Shown: one piece after another, positions 6,972-10,197 of the stretch
How positions within the stretch are numbered: the first letter of the stretch is position 1
Layout: each line of letters begins with the position of its first letter
Source: an uncultured Porphyromonas sp.
Lineage (GTDB): Bacteria > Bacteroidota > Bacteroidia > Bacteroidales > Porphyromonadaceae
Reading direction: 5' to 3'
Assembly: GCA_900548415.1 (NCBI GenBank)
Contig: URKO01000020.1
Span: forward strand, 1 to 10,197
DNA: 10,197 nucleotides
Program-made: the position numbers and the translations under genes
The notes under the pieces: generated by a model
Databases searched by the model: none
Told to the model about the DNA's origin: nothing
What the model saw: the letters and a program-made list of their open reading frames with translations, nothing else

Positions 6972-8015
6972 TTAAGCATATAGCTCAGTGAAGATCTTGC
7001 GTAGAGCCTCACACTCACGAAGCTCCTGCAGTGTAATCTCGGCGTGACCCTTGGTGTAACCGTTACCTACGATCATCGTCACATCCTTACCGACACCCTC
7101 AGCACCGAGAGCAGCCTTGGTAAAGCTTGTAGCCATAGAGAAGAAGTAGACGACACCATCATCCTTCGTGCAGAGGATGCTGGTCATCTCCGTATCGGTG
7201 ATGTTGACATTATTGATTGTGACATCACACATCTTGCCGTCTGTGAGCTTCTCGATCTCCTCCATGACAGGTACAGGCTGTGTTGCATTGGCTGAGAAGA
7301 CGTAGTCGCAGAAGCCGAGAGCCTTCAGACGATCCGTACTACGCTGTGAGTGGCATAGTCCGATTACCTTACCCGTGACACCAGCACGCTTCTTAGCCTC
7401 GTAGCAGCAGAGCATACCGCTCTTACCACCAGCCCCGATGATCAGCACAGTGTCGCCAGGCTTGACGAGCTTAGCCACCTGAGCAGGAGCACCAGCCACG
7501 TCTAGAGCTGAGAGTGCGAGATTCTCGGGCAGATCTTCGGGGATCTTAGCATAGATACCGCTCTCGAAGAGGATAGCCTTACCATCGATGTCGACCTGGT
7601 CGATGTCGGGACGGATATCCTTGATCTTGTCGATGCGTAGAGGAGTCAGAGAGAGAGATACGAGGGTAGCGATCTTGTCGCCCTCCTTGAGGTCTATCTT
7701 ACCCTTGAGGGCATCACCTATCTTCTCGACAGTACCGAGTAGCATACCACCAGAGCCTGTGACTGGATTGCGGTGCTTACCTTGCTTCTCGACGATGCCC
7801 ATCATGATCTCGGCGATCTTTGCCTTGTCGCCACCAGCCTGCTCCTCGATCTGCGTGAAGCTAGCTGAGTCGATGTTTAGCGTCTGTACATCGATGAGGA
7901 TCTCGTTGTCGTAGATCTCATCCATGTTGTTGTCGATCTTGTCTGCGGGCTGTGGTAGTACGCCCTTAGGGGAGATGACACGGTGCGTGCCATACTTGTT
8001 TCCTTTCTTCTGCAT
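6972..8015 (-). CDS. kdd: L-erythro-3,5-diaminohexanoate dehydrogenase
   Basis: This NAD(P)-dependent enzyme oxidatively deaminates 3,5-diaminohexanoate, the product of KamDE, to 3-keto-5-aminohexanoate with release of ammonia. The 347-residue protein has an N-terminal part that looks like the substrate/catalytic domain (segment PVTGSGGMLLGTV at about 84-96), then a Rossmann fold whose dinucleotide loop is IIGAGGKSG (192-200), preceded by GDTVL and followed by helix and strand up to KVIGLCHS (216-223). The layout resembles a zinc-free medium-chain dehydrogenase, and length agrees with the family. It lies between kce (63 bases) and kamA (92 bases), where this step is needed. The ATG at 8013-8015 gives MQKKGNKYGTHRVI, and the conserved KYGTHRV segment follows so closely that a later start is unlikely. 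No frameshift or lost motif is seen. Family identity is strong and supported by context. Confidence 0.95.
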   Translation of the reverse strand: MQKKGNKYGTHRVISPKGVLPQPADKIDNNMDEIYDNEILIDVQTLNIDSASFTQIEEQAGGDKAKIAEIMMGIVEKQGKHRNPVTGSGGMLLGTVEKIGDALKGKIDLKEGDKIATLVSLSLTPLRIDKIKDIRPDIDQVDIDGKAILFESGIYAKIPEDLPENLALSALDVAGAPAQVAKLVKPGDTVLIIGAGGKSGMLCCYEAKKRAGVTGKVIGLCHSQRSTDRLKALGFCDYVFSANATQPVPVMEEIEKLTDGKMCDVTINNVNITDTEMTSILCTKDDGVVYFFSMATSFTKAALGAEGVGKDVTMIVGNGYTKGHAEITLQELRECEALRKIFTELYA

Positions 8016-8028
8016 ATAAAAGTTGATA

Positions 8029-8046
8029 TGATTGATTGTGTGATTG
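8029..8046 (-). promoter_or_regulatory. CAATCAATCA-type leader element before kdd
   Basis: The minus strand reads CAATCACACAATCAATCA here, ending 13 bases before the kdd start codon. The 10-base core CAATCAATCA recurs before kal (9350-9359) and in shortened form before kamA (6888-6895). The leaders are rich in A and C and lack a Shine-Dalgarno site, so this may simply reflect unstructured translation leaders, or it may be a shared control element. It is seen directly; the function is speculative. Confidence 0.3.
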
Positions 8047-8078
8047 TATTAGTAAATAGGGGGAAAATCAATATCCTT

Positions 8079-8906
8079 TTAGTGGCGAGGAGCCAGCGAA
8101 AGGATCTGACGAGCCTCAGCGGGGTTAGCGATCTCACGACCCAGCTCATGAGCTATGCGTGCAGCCTTAGCTACTAGCTCGCCATTGCTCTTAGCGAGGA
8201 CGCCCTTAGAGAGATATAGGTTATCCTCAAAGCCGACACGTACGTGACCGCCCATGCCGATAGCTGCTGCTGCTAGTGGGAACTCGTGACGACCGATACC
8301 CGTAGCCGTCCAGGTAGAGCCTGCGGGGATGTTCTTAACGAGCCAAGCGAGGTTGTCTGCAGTAGCGGGTGTACAACCGAAGACTCCTAGCACGAAGTTA
8401 AACTGCATAGGATCGCCTGGCACCTCACCTCTCTGAGCAAGACGCAGGATGGTGTCGAGGTGACCCATCTCAAAGCACTCGTACTCAGGCTTGATCTTAT
8501 TCTCGATCATACGCTTGCCGAAGGCACGCATCATGGGGATCGTGTTTTCAAAGACATCGTCACCAAAGTTGCACGTACCGCAGTCTAGCGTAGCCATCTC
8601 AGGCATCAGCTCTGTGGGCTGTAGGCGCTCCTCAGCGGTCATACCTACCGCACCACCCGTCGAGGGGATGATGATCACATCTGGGATCACCTTGTAGATA
8701 GCGTCCAGAGCCTCCTTAAAGCGTGCCTTGGACTGTGTAGGCGTACCATCGTCCTCACGGACGTGTACGTGGATGACAGCTGCTCCAGCATCGTAGGCGG
8801 ACTTAGCCTCACGTACGATCTCATCGATTGTGTAGGGGACAGCGGGATTCTGCTCTTTGGTTACCTCGGCACCGCAGATCGCTGCCGTTAGGATTAGTTT
8901 ATCCAT
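8079..8906 (-). CDS. kce: 3-keto-5-aminohexanoate cleavage enzyme (BKACE/DUF849 family)
   Basis: This zinc-dependent TIM-barrel enzyme reacts 3-keto-5-aminohexanoate with acetyl-CoA to give acetoacetate and 3-aminobutyryl-CoA. The 275-residue protein matches the length of the characterised Cloacamonas enzyme. Zinc ligands H46 and H48 lie in VIHVHVRE at the same numbers I recall for that enzyme, and E227 (VGFEDN) matches its third ligand, Glu230, with a three-residue shift. R223 and D228 match its catalytic Arg226 and Asp231 with the same shift, and E14, S82 (PSTGG), T106 and E143 are also in place. Retention of E14 and E143, which contact the substrate amine in that structure, supports the lysine-pathway substrate over other beta-keto acids used by BKACE relatives. 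It starts 31 bases after kal and ends 63 bases before kdd. Very secure. Confidence 0.97.
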   Translation of the reverse strand: MDKLILTAAICGAEVTKEQNPAVPYTIDEIVREAKSAYDAGAAVIHVHVREDDGTPTQSKARFKEALDAIYKVIPDVIIIPSTGGAVGMTAEERLQPTELMPEMATLDCGTCNFGDDVFENTIPMMRAFGKRMIENKIKPEYECFEMGHLDTILRLAQRGEVPGDPMQFNFVLGVFGCTPATADNLAWLVKNIPAGSTWTATGIGRHEFPLAAAAIGMGGHVRVGFEDNLYLSKGVLAKSNGELVAKAARIAHELGREIANPAEARQILSLAPRH

Positions 8907-8937
8907 AGATAGTTACTGCTTTAGAGAGATAAATAGA

Positions 8938-9330
8938 TTAAGACTTGCGCTGGCACTTCTTAGGCACTACACAGGTACCATGAGCACGGCATACGACGAC
9001 AGGCTCCTCAAGTACATCTGCTGCAGATGCACTGATATCGGTACGTGGAGCGATCACCTTGCGTGCCTCAAACTGCATCTGGCGTGAGGAATTACCGACA
9101 TGGGTGATCTCACCGACAGCCTCTATATAGTCTCCAGCATATACTGGAGCGAGGAACTCGACCTTGTCGTAAGCGCAGAAGAGACCCTCGTCGCCATCTT
9201 GTATGATAAGTAGCTCAGTAGCCACATCGCCAAAGAGCTGTAGCATCTTAGCACCATCTACGAGATTACCACCATAGTGCGCATCAGCACTAGACATACG
9301 CAGACGGATCATTGATTTTGGATTTGCCAT
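8938..9330 (-). CDS. kal: 3-aminobutyryl-CoA ammonia-lyase
   Basis: This small hotdog-fold enzyme removes ammonia from L-3-aminobutyryl-CoA to give crotonyl-CoA, the product that then enters the butyrate branch. At 130 residues it has the expected length. The helix segment [18 protein letters not shown] (18-35) is characteristic of this lyase, and the following strands, with [17 protein letters not shown] (59-75), are typical of the hotdog fold. It has no acyl carrier domain or signal peptide. The lysine-rich tail KKCQRKS is unremarkable. It lies between atoD (110 bases upstream) and kce (31 bases downstream), next to the enzyme that makes its substrate. An ordinary thioesterase of the same fold is the alternative, but the context and the GGNLVDG helix argue against it. 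Confidence 0.95.
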   Translation of the reverse strand: MANPKSMIRLRMSSADAHYGGNLVDGAKMLQLFGDVATELLIIQDGDEGLFCAYDKVEFLAPVYAGDYIEAVGEITHVGNSSRQMQFEARKVIAPRTDISASAADVLEEPVVVCRAHGTCVVPKKCQRKS

Positions 9331-9349
9331 TGTTTTGGGGATATTAAAG

Positions 9350-9359
9350 TGATTGATTG
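9350..9359 (-). promoter_or_regulatory. CAATCAATCA leader element before kal
   Basis: An exact 10-base copy of the element found before kdd, ending 19 bases before the kal start codon and followed by the AT-rich stretch CTTTAATATCCCCAAAAC. I see no good match to the Bacteroidota promoter boxes TTTG and TAnnTTTG around it. It may be a leader element shared within the operon; the function is unknown. Confidence 0.3.
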
Positions 9360-9361
9360 GT

Positions 9362-9433
9362 CAGAGCTTCTATCCAGGAGAGCCTCCCTAGAGACGCCTG
9401 CGACAGTACTCCGATTGTTGTATAGAGTCTCTG
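9362..9433 (-). promoter_or_regulatory. Foldable intercistronic element between atoD and kal
   Basis: The minus strand begins, 7 bases after the atoD stop, with CAGAGACTCTAT, and ends with ATAGAAGCTCTG. These arms pair in two 5-base-pair blocks around a 2x2 internal loop. Inside lie CAGG and CCTG and a short GGAG-GCT-CTCC hairpin, so the RNA could fold into a branched structure of about 72 bases. There is no U-tract. At 110 bases this is the longest spacer between two genes in the cluster and it holds no credible reading frame. It may protect the atoD mRNA end or act as a kal leader. The pairing was done by eye and no fold energy was computed. Confidence 0.4.
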
Positions 9434-9440
9434 TGCGACT

Positions 9441-10085
9441 TTACTCGAAGATGTAGTCGACGAAGATGCCAGAGGTGTGTACCGCCTCGGGGCTGATCTG
9501 CCCTACGGGGACGAGCTCGTCAATCTCAGCAACGACACAGTCAGCAGCCATAGCCATCAGAGGCTGGAAGTTTTGCGTCGTACCCTTGTAGACTAAGTTA
9601 CCCGTCTCGTCACCGACAGTGCCCTTGATAAATGCCATATCAGCACGGAGCGGTAGCTCGAGGAGGTAGTCCTGGCCATTGATGTTGATCACCTTCTTGC
9701 CATCGGCTATGATCGTGCCCAGACCCGTAGTCGTCAGGACGCCACCGAGACCACAGCCACCTACGCGGATACGCTCAGCGAGTGTACCCTGAGGGCTAAA
9801 CTCGACCTCTAGCTCACCATTGTTCATCTGCTCAGCGGTCATCGGGTTTGTACCGATGTGAGAGACGATCAGGTGCTTGACCTGCTTATTGGCAATGAGA
9901 CGACCACAGCCACGGTCTGGATAAGAGGTGTCGTTGACGATCATCGTGAGATCCTTGACCCCACTCTCGACCAGCACGTCGACAATACGCTCAGGAGTCC
10001 CATTAGCGAGAAATCCCCCGATCATGATAGACATACCATCGTGCAGCTTAGCTTTGAGCCCTGCCTTATCGATTGATTTTTTCAT
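9441..10085 (-). CDS. atoD: Butyryl-CoA:acetoacetate CoA-transferase, alpha subunit (AtoD/CtfA type)
   Basis: This is the alpha subunit of the class I CoA-transferase that pairs with AtoA, whose gene lies about 8.7 kb downstream at the far end of the cluster. The 214-residue protein has normal length. The CoA-transferase signature region runs from DGMSIMIGGF (16-25) to NGTPERI, and the segments EFSPQGTLAERIR (about 95-107) and GGCGLGGVLTTTGLGT (about 109-124) are typical of alpha subunits. The start gives MKKSIDKAGLKAKL, which leads straight into the signature, so it is probably right. It is the first gene visible in the set, with 112 bases of upstream sequence in the window that may hold the operon leader. 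Together the subunits would regenerate CoA-activated acetoacetate and free butyrate. The family call is very secure; exact acyl-CoA use is inferred from the pathway. Confidence 0.95.
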   Translation of the reverse strand: MKKSIDKAGLKAKLHDGMSIMIGGFLANGTPERIVDVLVESGVKDLTMIVNDTSYPDRGCGRLIANKQVKHLIVSHIGTNPMTAEQMNNGELEVEFSPQGTLAERIRVGGCGLGGVLTTTGLGTIIADGKKVININGQDYLLELPLRADMAFIKGTVGDETGNLVYKGTTQNFQPLMAMAADCVVAEIDELVPVGQISPEAVHTSGIFVDYIFE

Positions 10086-10197
10086 AGATCTGTGTGTTTA
10101 TATATTTTGAACTTACTATCCGTTGATTGTTTTTGGATCGCTTGAGACTCCAGCTCTTGACACCATTACGAGATAGCTACAGAGTCATCAAGGCTCT
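10086..10197 (-). promoter_or_regulatory. Upstream region of atoD, possible operon leader
   Basis: These 112 bases carry no gene that I can support. An imperfect inverted repeat pairs CTTGATGACTC (10182-10192) with GAGTCTCAAG (10141-10150) on the minus strand. Closer to the gene is an AT-rich stretch with TAAGTTCA (10108-10115), two mismatches from the Bacteroidota -7 box TAnnTTTG, but no TTTG lies at the proper distance upstream. Start-proximal ACACACAG resembles the leaders of kamA and kdd. The main promoter may be here or beyond the window edge. Confidence 0.25.

Noticed and set aside
7588..7914. 108-residue open frame on the plus strand opposite kdd
   Set aside because: It lies wholly antisense to kdd, is rich in Ser, Ile, Leu and Pro as expected from the reversed codon pattern of the real gene, and shows no motif.
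7877..8149. 90-residue minus-strand frame bridging the end of kce and the start of kdd
   Set aside because: It is out of frame with both strongly supported genes, and the composition (Arg/Ser/Thr-rich) is typical of a shifted reading of them.
10086..10197. Cobalamin riboswitch or lysine riboswitch upstream of atoD
   Set aside because: The visible 112 bases are too short and I find no B12-box or lysine-riboswitch signature; only a weak imperfect inverted repeat is present.
1..10197. Mobile elements, CRISPR arrays, tRNA or rRNA genes, signs of recent transfer
   Set aside because: No regularly spaced direct repeats, transposase motifs, terminal inverted repeats or cloverleaf sequences were seen, and base composition looks even by eye throughout.

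Overview
The window holds one ten-gene cluster, all read from the minus strand, that encodes the anaerobic fermentation of L-lysine toward acetate and butyrate. Many key residues named in the entries fall at, or within a few positions of, the numbering I recall for characterised homologues, so most gene identities are secure. The host is probably an asaccharolytic, amino-acid-fermenting member of Bacteroidota, most likely a Porphyromonas such as the asaccharolytica/uenonis group. This rests on the pathway, the gene order as I remember it from P. gingivalis, the lack of strong Shine-Dalgarno sites, and roughly 50% GC judged by eye. The genus is an inference.

In the direction of transcription (high to low coordinates) the order is: atoD (CoA-transferase alpha subunit), kal (3-aminobutyryl-CoA ammonia-lyase), kce (3-keto-5-aminohexanoate cleavage enzyme), kdd (3,5-diaminohexanoate dehydrogenase), kamA (lysine 2,3-aminomutase), kamB and kamC (P-loop protein and MutS-like ATPase, the probable reactivase of the B12 aminomutase), kamD and kamE (lysine 5,6-aminomutase subunits), and atoA (CoA-transferase beta subunit). 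A GC-rich hairpin with a UUCG loop follows atoA.

The pathway runs as follows. KamA makes L-beta-lysine from L-lysine. KamDE, using adenosylcobalamin and PLP, moves the terminal amino group to give 3,5-diaminohexanoate. Kdd deaminates this oxidatively to 3-keto-5-aminohexanoate. Kce exchanges it with acetyl-CoA to give acetoacetate and 3-aminobutyryl-CoA. Kal removes ammonia to give crotonyl-CoA, and AtoDA moves CoA onto acetoacetate from butyryl-CoA. The crotonyl-CoA reductase with its ETF, the thiolase and a lysine transporter are not in the window.

The layout falls into two parts. The first half (atoD to kamA) has spacers of 31 to 110 bases, including two with inverted repeats and three with a shared CAATCAATCA-like leader. 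From kamB to kamE the genes overlap by 4, 14 and 4 bases, which suggests coupled translation of the reactivase and its target enzyme. The two CoA-transferase subunits, which are often adjacent in other bacteria, sit at opposite ends of the cluster. The least characterised elements are KamB, KamC and the intercistronic structures. There are no RNA genes, mobile elements or CRISPR arrays that I can see, and no gene-free stretch exceeds about 115 bases.
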